A stretch of DNA of 8,766 bases from Flavobacteriales bacterium (GTDB taxonomy: Bacteria; Bacteroidota; Bacteroidia; Flavobacteriales_D; Crocinitomicaceae), in assembly GCA_947476515.1 (NCBI GenBank), contig CANJQZ010000070.1, forward strand, positions 1-8,766. Reading direction: 5' to 3'. This document shows positions 1-6,001 of this stretch, piece after piece. The notes below the pieces were generated by a model. The model was given only the letters and a program-made list of their open reading frames with translations, searched no databases and was not told where the DNA came from. Each line of letters starts with the position of its first letter. Within the stretch, counting starts at the first letter, position 1. A program made the translations under genes and the position numbers.

Positions 1-392
1 GTAACAGTAGCTGATCCGTCACATGCTAAAGCAGCAGACACATTTGTACTTCCACATGTAACAACAAAACCACTACATGGATTTGGAGCACCACCTTGAA
101 TAACAAAAGTTAATGTACTTGTAACACCTGTGCTATTTGAAAATGTTACCGTATAAGTACCTGGACAAAGTCCACCTAAATAATAGGAACCTGACTGAAC
201 CATCCCGTTAACATACCAATTAATATTGCTTAAAGCAACGGTAGAATCCAACATGGCAGAACCATCACATGCCGCTGGACTTGAAGTATTTTGAACGGTA
301 ATCGCTTGCCCATAAAAATTAGAGCTAAGGGCTACCATAACAAAAAGAGCCAAGGCAGAAATTAAATTTTTCAATCGTAAAGATTTTTTCAT
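1..392 (-). CDS. Secreted adhesin-like repeat protein, N-terminal part (runs off the window)
   Basis: The reading frame opens at an ATG on the minus strand (390-392) and stays open to the left edge, giving the first 130 residues. Residues 1-29 form a signal peptide: basic MKKSLRLKNL, a hydrophobic core, then FYGQ before the probable cleavage point. The mature part is rich in Ser, Thr, Gly and Asn with few charges. It contains LCPGTYTV at 75-82 followed by a TVTFSNSTG strand, the pattern seen in SprB-type and other Ig-like repeats of Bacteroidota surface proteins. A CDGSA motif at 42-46 recurs at 124-128, so a second repeat of about 82 residues seems to start at the edge. The likely role is a surface or secreted adhesin exported by Sec and then T9SS; the C-terminal sorting domain that would prove this lies outside. 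No Shine-Dalgarno is visible upstream. Confidence 0.8.
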   Translation of the reverse strand, partial: MKKSLRLKNLISALALFVMVALSSNFYGQAITVQNTSSPAACDGSAMLDSTVALSNINWYVNGMVQSGSYYLGGLCPGTYTVTFSNSTGVTSTLTFVIQGGAPNPCSGFVVTCGSTNVSAALACDGSATV

Positions 393-419
393 AATAAAGA
401 TTTTTAAATGAATTTTCAA

Positions 420-427
420 TAAATATA
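420..427 (-). promoter_or_regulatory. Possible -7 box for the left-edge secreted protein gene
   Basis: The minus strand reads TATATTTA here, 7 of 8 to the Bacteroidota -7 consensus TAnnTTTG, 27 bases before the ATG at 392. I see no convincing TTG element at the usual -33 distance, so this is a weak call in an AT-rich stretch. Confidence 0.25.
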
Positions 428-470
428 CGACAATCAACGCTTTATAGTTGCTTGGGGATGGATTTAAAAT

Positions 471-571
471 TGAGAGAGATAGAGAAACAGAGTGAGAAAG
501 AAGAGTTACCCTTCGATGAACTCAGGGCGAGAAGGTTAGAGGCTAGAGAGAGAAACAGAGTGAAAATGAGG
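471..571 (+). repeat. Dispersed intergenic repeat, copy 1
   Basis: A purine-rich segment made of blocks that recur at 3179-3306 and 7247-7387. The block at 502-535 matches 3232-3265 in 33 of 34 positions, differing only at 526 versus 3256. The 12-mer TAGAGGCTAGAG (537-548) recurs at 3224-3235 but on the other side of that core. AGAAACAGAGTGA occurs twice inside this copy (482-494 and 551-563), and AGAAACAGAG(T/C)GA also occurs in copy 3. Within the core, GAGTT (503-507) can pair with AACTC (519-523). No coding potential is apparent. Compared with copies 2 and 3, the left inverted arm CTCATTTTCAC is missing, so this copy looks truncated or rearranged. Confidence 0.75.
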
Positions 572-572
572 A

Positions 573-618
573 AAAAAGAAAAAGCGCCGTCACTTATGTA
601 ACAGCGCTTTTTCTTTTT
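573..618. terminator. Strong bidirectional intrinsic terminator
   Basis: A perfect 15-bp stem pairs 573-587 with 604-618. GCGC at the inner end is flanked by an A-rich left arm and a T-rich right arm, so both strands end in a long U tract. The 16-base loop can add a few inner pairs (589-590 with 601-602, 592-593 with 598-599). It lies 78 bases beyond the stop of the minus-strand four-helix membrane protein gene, so it should end the DoxX/YceI transcript and keep it out of the next minus-strand gene. Confidence 0.9.
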
Positions 619-638
619 AGTAGTGGGGACCGGAATAC

Positions 639-664
639 CCTGACCCGCAATTCACTCGGTCAGG
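639..664. other. Short hairpin between terminator and gene end
   Basis: CCTGACC (639-645) pairs perfectly with GGTCAGG (658-664) around a 12-base loop. It lies between the stop codon at 696 and the strong terminator. There is no T tract on either side, so it is not itself a typical terminator; it could stabilise the 3' end of the minus-strand mRNA. The surrounding GC-rich bases (about 621-665) differ from the AT-rich neighbourhood. Confidence 0.4.
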
Positions 665-695
665 AAAGACTTTACTATGAAAACCTAATGAGAAA

Positions 696-1091
696 TTATT
701 TTCTAATAAATATCGGTTTAATAGTATTCCAAACTACGATGGGGAAGAAATGCATTGGTATGGCGAAACCATAAATCAAATAGTAAAAACTTTCATCATC
801 ACTGTCTGGCAAGGTTGCTTTAAAAACCCCCATGATACTTATAAAACTGATAATTGCAAATAAGAAACCAAAGGTAATATCACCGATTTTTGGTAATAAT
901 TTTACAAAAAGAGCATGACCAGCAGATGCTAAAATGCATCCTACGAAGCACGAAATAAAAATGGCGCTTGGTGGAATAACTGCGCTATAATCTATTACCG
1001 TCAATTCTTGATAAAGAGAACCATATAAATAGGAACCAAATCCAGATAAGGCTCCGGAAATAAGTGCAAGTAAGGTGTATTTTTTTATCAT
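696..1091 (-). CDS. Four-helix integral membrane protein of unknown function
   Basis: The 131-residue product has four hydrophobic stretches at about 5-25, 41-61, 70-91 and 103-126, with short loops, so it is a polytopic inner-membrane protein. Polar features are few: a GSYLYGSLYQEL loop after helix 1, and an acidic PDSDDESFYY loop before helix 4 that probably faces the periplasm if the basic N-terminus is cytoplasmic. I do not recognise a named family. It starts only 4 bp after the stop of the YceI-like gene, so it is almost certainly co-transcribed with it, and it is the last gene before the strong terminator. Its place in a DoxX/YceI run suggests an envelope role. The start MIKKYT is the only good one; an earlier in-frame start would run into the YceI gene. 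Confidence 0.8.
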   Translation of the reverse strand: MIKKYTLLALISGALSGFGSYLYGSLYQELTVIDYSAVIPPSAIFISCFVGCILASAGHALFVKLLPKIGDITFGFLFAIISFISIMGVFKATLPDSDDESFYYLIYGFAIPMHFFPIVVWNTIKPIFIRK

Positions 1092-1095
1092 TGTT

Positions 1096-1626
1096 TTATT
1101 TATTTAATGTTACAGGAATTGATGCTACTATTTTTAACATTTCGGATACATCATCTCCTTTTTTACCAACTCCAAAATCCGTTCTATCCACACTGAATTT
1201 TCCAACAAATGTAGCTTTATTTCCTTTTTTAACAAATGTAAAAAGAATTGAGCAATCTTTTTTAACACCGTGAATTTCTAGTTTTCCAATGGCTTTATAC
1301 CCAGCATCTGTTTTTTCAATTTTTGAAGAAACAAATTCAATATTCGGATATTTATCAGCGTCAAACCATTCTTCACCTTTGGCGTGTTTGTTTTGAACAC
1401 CATTTCCTGTGCTGATGGATTCAACCTTGATTTTTAAGTCGAATTTTGAACTTGAAAGTTTAGTCGCATCGAAAATAATACTCCCTGACATTTCTTTAAA
1501 AACACCACTTACATCTTTGTTTGAAAAGGCAATATTGTGCTGCTCAGAAATCTTCCAGTTTTGTGCTTGTACGGTTCCAATTGTTAAAAGAAGAACCAAC
1601 AAAGCAGCTATTTTCGATGCTTTCAT
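1096..1626 (-). CDS. YceI-like secreted lipid-binding protein B (divergent)
   Basis: The 176-residue product has a signal peptide (about 1-21, ending VQAQ) and one YceI-like domain. YceI proteins form a lipocalin-like barrel in the periplasm and bind polyisoprenoid or amphiphilic ligands in characterised members. Family signatures visible are EEWFD at 85-89, YPNIEF at 93-98, the GKLEIHGVKK strand at 114-123 and DRTDFGVG at 147-154. It is more divergent than its neighbour: the opening W-LD-HS-F motif is reduced to WKISEQHNIAF, and the canonical H-L-S before FFD is replaced by KHAKGEEW. It starts 19 bp after the stop of protein A and ends 4 bp before the membrane protein gene, so the three look like one operon. 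The pair probably arose by duplication followed by divergence, perhaps giving different ligand preferences. Confidence 0.88.
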   Translation of the reverse strand: MKASKIAALLVLLLTIGTVQAQNWKISEQHNIAFSNKDVSGVFKEMSGSIIFDATKLSSSKFDLKIKVESISTGNGVQNKHAKGEEWFDADKYPNIEFVSSKIEKTDAGYKAIGKLEIHGVKKDCSILFTFVKKGNKATFVGKFSVDRTDFGVGKKGDDVSEMLKIVASIPVTLNK

Positions 1627-1645
1627 CTTTCGCGATTTCTTACTA

Positions 1646-2221
1646 TTAGTTTTTAGATACCTCTAAATCAGCATTTAAGTAAATTTCGTCGGCAACCACT
1701 GTGTTTGGCATCGTTGCACCCACTCCGTAGTCTGATCGTTTAACCATTCCTGAAATTTTCAATCCAGCTAAATCTGCACCAGCTCTGTTTTTAGTTGTCC
1801 CATTGTGAACACCTGCTAAAACAACTGTTTTTGTAACACCGTGCATGGTGAAATTTCCTGTGATGACATAGTTGTTTCCTTTTGCTTTCTTCACAGATGT
1901 ACTTTTGAAAGTGATTGTTGGATGTTTTTCTACATCGAAAAAATCAGCAGAACGCAAATGATCATCACGCATAGAAAGGTAAGTGTTGACTGTTTTAGCC
2001 TCAGCCGTTAATTCGATTGTTGCATCCGAAAAATCTGCATTTGGTGTGGTGATTTTCACATCGAATTTATCGAATTGACCAACAGTTTCAGAAATCTCCA
2101 TGTGTTTTACAGTAAAACCCAATCGTGAGTGACCTGCGTCCAAAGACCAACTTCCTGCTTCTAAAACTACGAATGAAACCAATGCAAGTGCTACGGATAA
2201 TGTGATAAGTATTTTTTTCAT
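1646..2221 (-). CDS. YceI-like periplasmic isoprenoid/lipid-binding protein A
   Basis: The 191-residue product opens with a signal peptide or membrane anchor (1-20) and then a canonical YceI domain. Signatures in order are WSLDAGHSRLGFTVKH (25-40), GQFDKF (48-53), MRDDHLRSADFFD (84-96), HPTITFKS (100-107), TGNFTMHGVTK (121-131) and KRSDYGVG (161-168). Members form an extended eight-stranded lipocalin-like barrel holding an isoprenoid chain such as a quinone. I chose the ATG at 2219-2221. A longer frame from a TTG at 2260 exists, but that TTG lies inside a perfect TAnnTTTG promoter box, and starting there would put 13 polar residues before the signal peptide. The DoxX-like gene lies 96 bp upstream on the same strand, and a second, divergent YceI-like gene follows after 19 bp. 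Confidence 0.92.
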   Translation of the reverse strand: MKKILITLSVALALVSFVVLEAGSWSLDAGHSRLGFTVKHMEISETVGQFDKFDVKITTPNADFSDATIELTAEAKTVNTYLSMRDDHLRSADFFDVEKHPTITFKSTSVKKAKGNNYVITGNFTMHGVTKTVVLAGVHNGTTKNRAGADLAGLKISGMVKRSDYGVGATMPNTVVADEIYLNADLEVSKN

Positions 2222-2257
2222 GTTTAATATTTTTTTAATTAAAAGTTTATTTGACTG

Positions 2258-2265
2258 CAAATTTA
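2258..2265 (-). promoter_or_regulatory. Candidate -7 promoter box for the YceI operon
   Basis: The minus strand reads TAAATTTG, a perfect match to the Bacteroidota -7 consensus TAnnTTTG, 36 bases before the ATG at 2221. No clear TTG occurs at the -33 distance. If used, the YceI genes can be transcribed separately from the DoxX-like gene, as expected if the palindrome at 2294-2321 stops part of the upstream transcript. Confidence 0.45.
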
Positions 2266-2293
2266 AATATTCTTTACGATTTGAATCGTTGAC

Positions 2294-2321
2294 ATAGGTT
2301 AAGAAAGATTTCTTAACCTAT
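2294..2321. terminator. Perfect inverted repeat over the DoxX-like stop codon
   Basis: Thirteen bases at 2294-2306 (ATAGGTTAAGAAA) pair perfectly with 2309-2321 around a 2-base centre, realistically an 11- or 12-bp stem with a 4- to 6-base loop. The left-running DoxX-like gene ends in this palindrome: its stop codon is 2318-2320. No U tract follows on the minus strand, so it is either a weak or processing terminator, an mRNA-stabilising hairpin between the DoxX and YceI parts of the operon, or an operator just upstream of the YceI promoter box. Confidence 0.55.
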
Positions 2322-2686
2322 TTATTTCTCAATCGATTTGTTAATTCAGGGAATCTGTAAAAAGCTACTGCCCACAAAAATGCTTGTATGATACATTGCG
2401 CGACAAAGGGTTGACCATGTTCCAAATGCGTTGCGATAGCTCCACCCATGTATGCACTTAATAGTAGGGTCCCAATAATTCCTGTGCGGGGAAGAATAAA
2501 TAAAACCAAACATAATATTTCAATAAAACCAAGTGCCTTAAATGTGTTAGCTTCCAGCCCCATGCTTGCAGCCATTTCCAAGGCCTTTTGATCTGCTGTA
2601 AACTTCCCTACGGCGCTTCCAAGAAATATAAAAGCTACCAAGCCTGTTAATACCCAATAAATGATTTTTTTTGTTTTTTCTGACAT
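2318..2686 (-). CDS. DoxX-like integral membrane protein
   Basis: The 122-residue product matches the small DoxX-like (DoxX_2) pattern: four transmembrane helices at about 9-25, 48-65, 68-86 and 93-111, with LTGLVAFIFLGSAVGKF in helix 1 and the GGAIATHLEHGQPF loop at 81-94 that is typical of the family. Members are linked to quinone-dependent oxidoreductase complexes and to oxidative or thiol stress responses, but most, including this one, have no proven reaction. It is the first gene of the leftward run and is divergent from the HxlR regulator across a 122-bp gap with tandem palindromes, so regulation by that protein is likely. The ATG at 2684-2686 is the natural start, giving the family's usual length of about 120 residues. 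A sister protein in the same operon binding quinones is an attractive but untested idea. Confidence 0.88.
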   Translation of the reverse strand: MSEKTKKIIYWVLTGLVAFIFLGSAVGKFTADQKALEMAASMGLEANTFKALGFIEILCLVLFILPRTGIIGTLLLSAYMGGAIATHLEHGQPFVAQCIIQAFLWAVAFYRFPELTNRLRNK

Positions 2687-2717
2687 GTTTTTTGATTTAG
2701 ATTATTTTAATAAAGTG

Positions 2718-2725
2718 CAAAAATG
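2718..2725 (-). promoter_or_regulatory. Possible -7 box for the DoxX-like gene
   Basis: The minus strand reads CATTTTTG, 7 of 8 to TAnnTTTG, 31 bases before the ATG at 2686. If real, the tandem palindromes at 2754-2785 lie about 30-60 bases upstream, across the region RNA polymerase would contact. No clear -33 TTG is seen. Confidence 0.3.
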
Positions 2726-2753
2726 AGAAAAATTACTTTCTAAAATATAGTAG

Positions 2754-2785
2754 TTACCTTTGGGTAAGTAGTTACCTCTGGGTAA
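2754..2785. promoter_or_regulatory. Tandem palindromic operator, probable HxlR binding site
   Basis: Two near-identical sites lie head to tail: TTACC-TTTG-GGTAA at 2754-2767 and TTACC-TCTG-GGTAA at 2772-2785. Each has perfect 5-bp arms around a 4-base centre, and the copies are exactly 18 bp apart. The repeat extends into TAG before each site. HxlR-type proteins bind as dimers to palindromes in divergent promoters, often at paired sites. Position between the regulator gene and the DoxX-like gene supports autoregulation plus control of the leftward operon. Confidence 0.75.
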
Positions 2786-2796
2786 TTTGTATGTCG

Positions 2797-2804
2797 TAAT
2801 TTTG
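2797..2804 (+). promoter_or_regulatory. -7 box just before the HxlR start codon
   Basis: TAATTTTG is a perfect match to TAnnTTTG but ends only 4 bases before the ATG at 2809. A transcript from it would be leaderless or nearly so, or translation starts at the ATG at 2845. A TTG lies at 2787-2789, too close to serve as a standard -33 element. The operator ends 11 bases upstream, well placed to block this promoter. Confidence 0.35.
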
Positions 2805-2808
2805 TAAT

Positions 2809-3150
2809 ATGAGTCAGAAAGATCAAGTTTGTCAGTATAAATTAATGGCCTCAAGGGATGCCTTAGAAGTTATTCAGGGTAAGTGGCGCATTCCAATTAT
2901 CATTGCCTTGACACATGGTACCAAAAGATTTGGAGAAATTCAAAAAGACATCAATGACATTTCACCGAAAATGCTTTCACAAGAGTTAAAGGCATTGGAA
3001 ATGAATAAGATTGTCAAAAGAACGCTGCACGATACCATGCCCATTGCAACAGATTATTCCTTAACACCACTTGGAGAATCCATGACCAACTTAATGGAAG
3101 AAATATTGAAATGGGGCATCCATTTTCGAGAGGAAGTATTGAAGAATTAA
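2809..3150 (+). CDS. HxlR-family winged-helix transcriptional regulator
   Basis: The 113-residue product has the complete HxlR winged-helix domain: a Cys near the N-terminus (Cys8), IQGKWRIPIIIAL at about 22-34, FGEIQKDINDISPKMLSQELKALE (recognition helix region, about 42-65), the RTLHDTMPIATDYSLTPLGES wing at about 71-91, and a C-terminal dimer helix. HxlR/YodB/HypR-type proteins are dimeric DNA-binding regulators, several of which sense quinones, aldehydes or disulfide stress through the N-terminal Cys. It is transcribed away from the DoxX/YceI run and shares its upstream region, the usual layout of a local regulator. The start at 2809 is preferred because it keeps Cys8; a start at 2845 would lose it. 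Effector unknown. Confidence 0.93.
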   Translation: MSQKDQVCQYKLMASRDALEVIQGKWRIPIIIALTHGTKRFGEIQKDINDISPKMLSQELKALEMNKIVKRTLHDTMPIATDYSLTPLGESMTNLMEEILKWGIHFREEVLKN

Positions 3151-3498
3151 ACAAAAGCCAATGATTATAATGCCAAAGCTCTCACTCTCATTTTCACACT
3201 GAAAGAAAAGCACAAATACAAAATAGAGGCTAGAGTTACCCTTCGATGAACTCAGCGCGAGAAGGCTAGAGAGAGAAATAGAGAGAAATAGAGTGAAAAT
3301 TAGGAAAAGCTCGATTTAGATTGTTTTGAGTAGATGGATAGGTTGGAGTAGTAAACAAAATTTATTGCTGAAACTTAAGACTCATTCTAATCAAATTAAT
3401 TATTGGTAAACAACTTATGTTTAATTCTGCAAGATTTCTTTTTAATAATCAACCTATATAGCAAAGGATAATTTTTACAATATCCAAAATTTTAGATT
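3151..3498. other. Gene-free stretch between regulator and receptor genes
   Basis: No credible gene on either strand. The first part is taken by dispersed repeat copy 2. The rest (3307-3498) is AT-rich and must hold the receptor promoter; TAATTTTT at 3470-3477, 7 of 8 to TAnnTTTG, is the nearest candidate -7 box, 21 bases before the ATG. I see no terminator for the regulator gene other than hairpins inside the repeat. Confidence 0.5.
3179..3306 (+). repeat. Dispersed intergenic repeat, copy 2 (fullest copy)
   Basis: Order of blocks: left arm with CTCATTTTCACACTG (3187-3201), then a GAAAGAAAAGCACAAATACA segment shared with copy 3 (one mismatch to its GCGCAAATACA form), then TAGAGGCTAGAG, then the 34-base core shared with copy 1 (3232-3265), then GAGAGAAATA in tandem (3271-3290), then the right arm GAGTGAAAATTAGG (3291-3304). 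The arms ATTTTCACACT and AGAGTGAAAAT are inverted to each other in 10 of 11 positions, so the whole unit can fold into a long hairpin. It begins about 29 bases after the HxlR stop codon. Confidence 0.75.
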
Positions 3499-5844
3499 AT
3501 GATTAGATTTATATTAATATTCTCAATTATTCCATTAATTGCCAATGCTCAAAACAATACTCAGAATATTCGGGGTATTGTCACAGATAAATTTTCTCAA
3601 AGCCTGTTAGTTGGAGTGAAAATTCAAATTACTTCCTTGCAAAAAGCAACAACTACTGATGCACTCGGGAAATATACACTAAAAGATATTTCGCCTGGGC
3701 GTTACGAGCTAATTGTTTCTTACGCTGGCTATAAAAGCATCACCATTCCAAATATTGTGGTAACATCAGGGAAAGAAGTAATGATAGATATATCAATAGA
3801 AGAACTAATTAATCAAATTGAGGAGTTATCTGTTACGGCAAACAACAAATATGGTACAATCAACAAGTTAGCAAATGTTAGTGCACGAACTTTCTCTATA
3901 GAAGAAGTTAATCGATATGCCGGTGGGAGAAGTGATCCTGCCCGTTTGGCTGCAAATTTTGCTGGTGTTAGTACCCCTGATGATAGTAGAAATGATTTGG
4001 TTATCCGTGGAAACTCTCCAATTGGAGTATTGTGGAGGATTGATGGGATGAGTGTATCCAATCCAAATCATTTTGCCTCAGTAGGGACAACAGGTGGAGC
4101 CGTCAGCGCATTAAATACTAATCTTTTAAAAAATTCAGACTTTTTCACTTCCGCCTTTCCATCTGAATACGGCAATGCAAATTCAGGTGTCTTCGATTTG
4201 GGTCTTAGAACAGGTAACAATAAAAAACGAGAAACGACAGTTCAAGCTGGCGTTATAACTGGCTTAGAATTGACCACAGAAGGTCCTTTCAATAAAAAGA
4301 GTGATGCGTCCTATTTGGTTGGTTATCGCTATTCGTTAGCTGGTATTGCTCAAGCACTTGGTGTTAATATAGGAACTACTGCGACCCCATCCTATCAAGA
4401 TTTATCATTTAAAATAAACAGCGGCAATACAAAATGGGGTAGATTTTCTATGTTTGGAATACTTGCTTCAAGTACAATCAATATTGGAGGTGGAACTGGG
4501 AATTCGCTATATGGGGGCGGTAATAAAGTTGACTTTGCAAGTAAAATTGGTCTTTGTGGTATCAATCATTTCAAACAATTGAATTCAAAATCGTATTTGT
4601 CAACAATAATTGGAATCAATTATTCTTCCACTAAGCAAACATCATATGATTTTGACCCATTTTTAGACTCTAGTTTCGTGAGAGAAAAAAGTAATTTAGC
4701 AAAAACAACTTACTTTCTTAATGCAAGTTATAACTTGAAAATTAATTCTCGATGGTTCTTAAAAGTAGGATTTCAAGATGAAATAATGGGGCTAGATTTA
4801 AATTACAAAACAAAGGAACAATTATTTGCACCTGAGAAACAAATTTGGGATTATAAAAGCAGTACAAATTTAGTTCAAGGATATGCACATATTAAATATG
4901 GATTTTCTAAGAATTTAACACTTAATGCTGGTCTTCATGCCAACTATTTCCTACTAAATAATTCAACAGCAATTGAGCCTAGATTTGGACTGGTTTACAA
5001 TGTTTCGCAGAAAAGCAGTTTTAATTTTGGCTATGGATTACATTCTCAATTACAACCCATTAATGTTTACTTCTTGCAATCCATCGATAATAACGGGAAT
5101 ACAGTTTACAATAATAAAAACCTAGATTTCACTAAAAGCCATCATATTGTATTGGGTTACAATATCCAACCATTCTCAGACTGGCGTTTTAAAACAGAAA
5201 TCTACTATCAATATATTTATAATGTGCCAGTAACAAGTTATTCTAGTAGTTATTCCATGTTGAACACTGGATCAACATTCAAAACTGATTTAACTGATAG
5301 TTTAATGAATACTGGAACAGGAAAAAACTATGGAATTGAACTAACAGGAGAAAAATTCTTCAGTAATGGCTACTATGGACTATTTACAGCTTCACTATAT
5401 AACTCAGAATATATTGGTAGTGATGGAATTAAGAGAAATACGGCATTCAATGGAAGATATGTATATAATATTTTAGCAGGGAAAGAGTGGAAAATCGGGA
5501 AAGCAAAGAGGAACTGTTTTACTTTGGACATTAAATTCACTAAGGCTGGTGGACGAGCGTATTCTCCAATTAATTTAAACTCTTCTATCGCGCAAGGACA
5601 TGAGGTCATATCATCCGATTCGTATTCCAGTTTTTATTCTGATTACTATAGAATGGATATTAAAACTGGATTAACTTTAAATAGTTCTAAACATAAAATA
5701 GCGCAATCCATATCCTTGGATCTACAGAATGTAACGAACCATAAAAATGTATTTTCAGAAAGTTTTGACAGAAAAACCAATACTATTAGCACGACTTATC
5801 AATTAGGATTTTTTCCTAATGTTGTTTACAAAATCCAATTTTGA
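3499..5844 (+). CDS. TonB-dependent outer-membrane receptor with N-terminal carboxypeptidase-regulatory-like domain
   Basis: The 781-residue product has a signal peptide (1-17, cleavage after ANA), then a CarboxypepD-regulatory-like beta-sandwich (about 23-105, with IRGIVTDKFSQSLLVGVKI and ISPGRYELIVSYAGYKS), then the plug domain (about 125-235, with DLVIRGNSP at 166-174, the IDGMSVSNPNHF strand near 181-192 and EYGNANSGVFDL near 213-224), then a 22-strand-type barrel to the C-terminus, ending in VVYKIQF with the terminal Phe favoured by outer-membrane barrels. It imports an unknown ligand across the outer membrane, powered by TonB-ExbBD. It is shorter than SusC-type receptors, and no SusD-like lipoprotein, sigma/anti-sigma pair or enzyme gene adjoins it, so the substrate (siderophore, vitamin, peptide or other) cannot be told. 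The start at 3499 gives a clean signal peptide. No frameshift is seen. Confidence 0.93.
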   Translation: MIRFILIFSIIPLIANAQNNTQNIRGIVTDKFSQSLLVGVKIQITSLQKATTTDALGKYTLKDISPGRYELIVSYAGYKSITIPNIVVTSGKEVMIDISIEELINQIEELSVTANNKYGTINKLANVSARTFSIEEVNRYAGGRSDPARLAANFAGVSTPDDSRNDLVIRGNSPIGVLWRIDGMSVSNPNHFASVGTTGGAVSALNTNLLKNSDFFTSAFPSEYGNANSGVFDLGLRTGNNKKRETTVQAGVITGLELTTEGPFNKKSDASYLVGYRYSLAGIAQALGVNIGTTATPSYQDLSFKINSGNTKWGRFSMFGILASSTINIGGGTGNSLYGGGNKVDFASKIGLCGINHFKQLNSKSYLSTIIGINYSSTKQTSYDFDPFLDSSFVREKSNLAKTTYFLNASYNLKINSRWFLKVGFQDEIMGLDLNYKTKEQLFAPEKQIWDYKSSTNLVQGYAHIKYGFSKNLTLNAGLHANYFLLNNSTAIEPRFGLVYNVSQKSSFNFGYGLHSQLQPINVYFLQSIDNNGNTVYNNKNLDFTKSHHIVLGYNIQPFSDWRFKTEIYYQYIYNVPVTSYSSSYSMLNTGSTFKTDLTDSLMNTGTGKNYGIELTGEKFFSNGYYGLFTASLYNSEYIGSDGIKRNTAFNGRYVYNILAGKEWKIGKAKRNCFTLDIKFTKAGGRAYSPINLNSSIAQGHEVISSDSYSSFYSDYYRMDIKTGLTLNSSKHKIAQSISLDLQNVTNHKNVFSESFDRKTNTISTTYQLGFFPNVVYKIQF

Positions 5845-6001
5845 TTAATGAAAAATCTGTAACCTTTATTCGTTAAGTATAGCTAGAAACATAAAATTTT
5901 AGAAACGATACTCTGTTAGATTGACCAAGATAAAGCTCAATTTGAGATGGGTATAAGAAAGGACTATGAAGCATTCAGCCTGAAGCGTATCAGCTTTTAT
6001 C

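Noticed and set aside
613..665. tRNA-like look of the GC-rich bases around GTGGGGACCGGAAT
   Set aside because: On the minus strand GGTCCCCAC resembles a tRNA 3' acceptor side, but no T-arm of 5 bp with a TTCRA loop, no anticodon arm and no matching 5' acceptor can be built.
2222..2260. Upstream TTG start extending YceI-like protein A by 13 residues
   Set aside because: The TTG lies inside a perfect TAnnTTTG promoter box and the extension would place polar residues before the signal peptide.
3813..4071. Minus-strand open frames inside the receptor gene (also 5373-5609)
   Set aside because: They are antisense shadows of a long, well-supported receptor frame and show no protein-like features.
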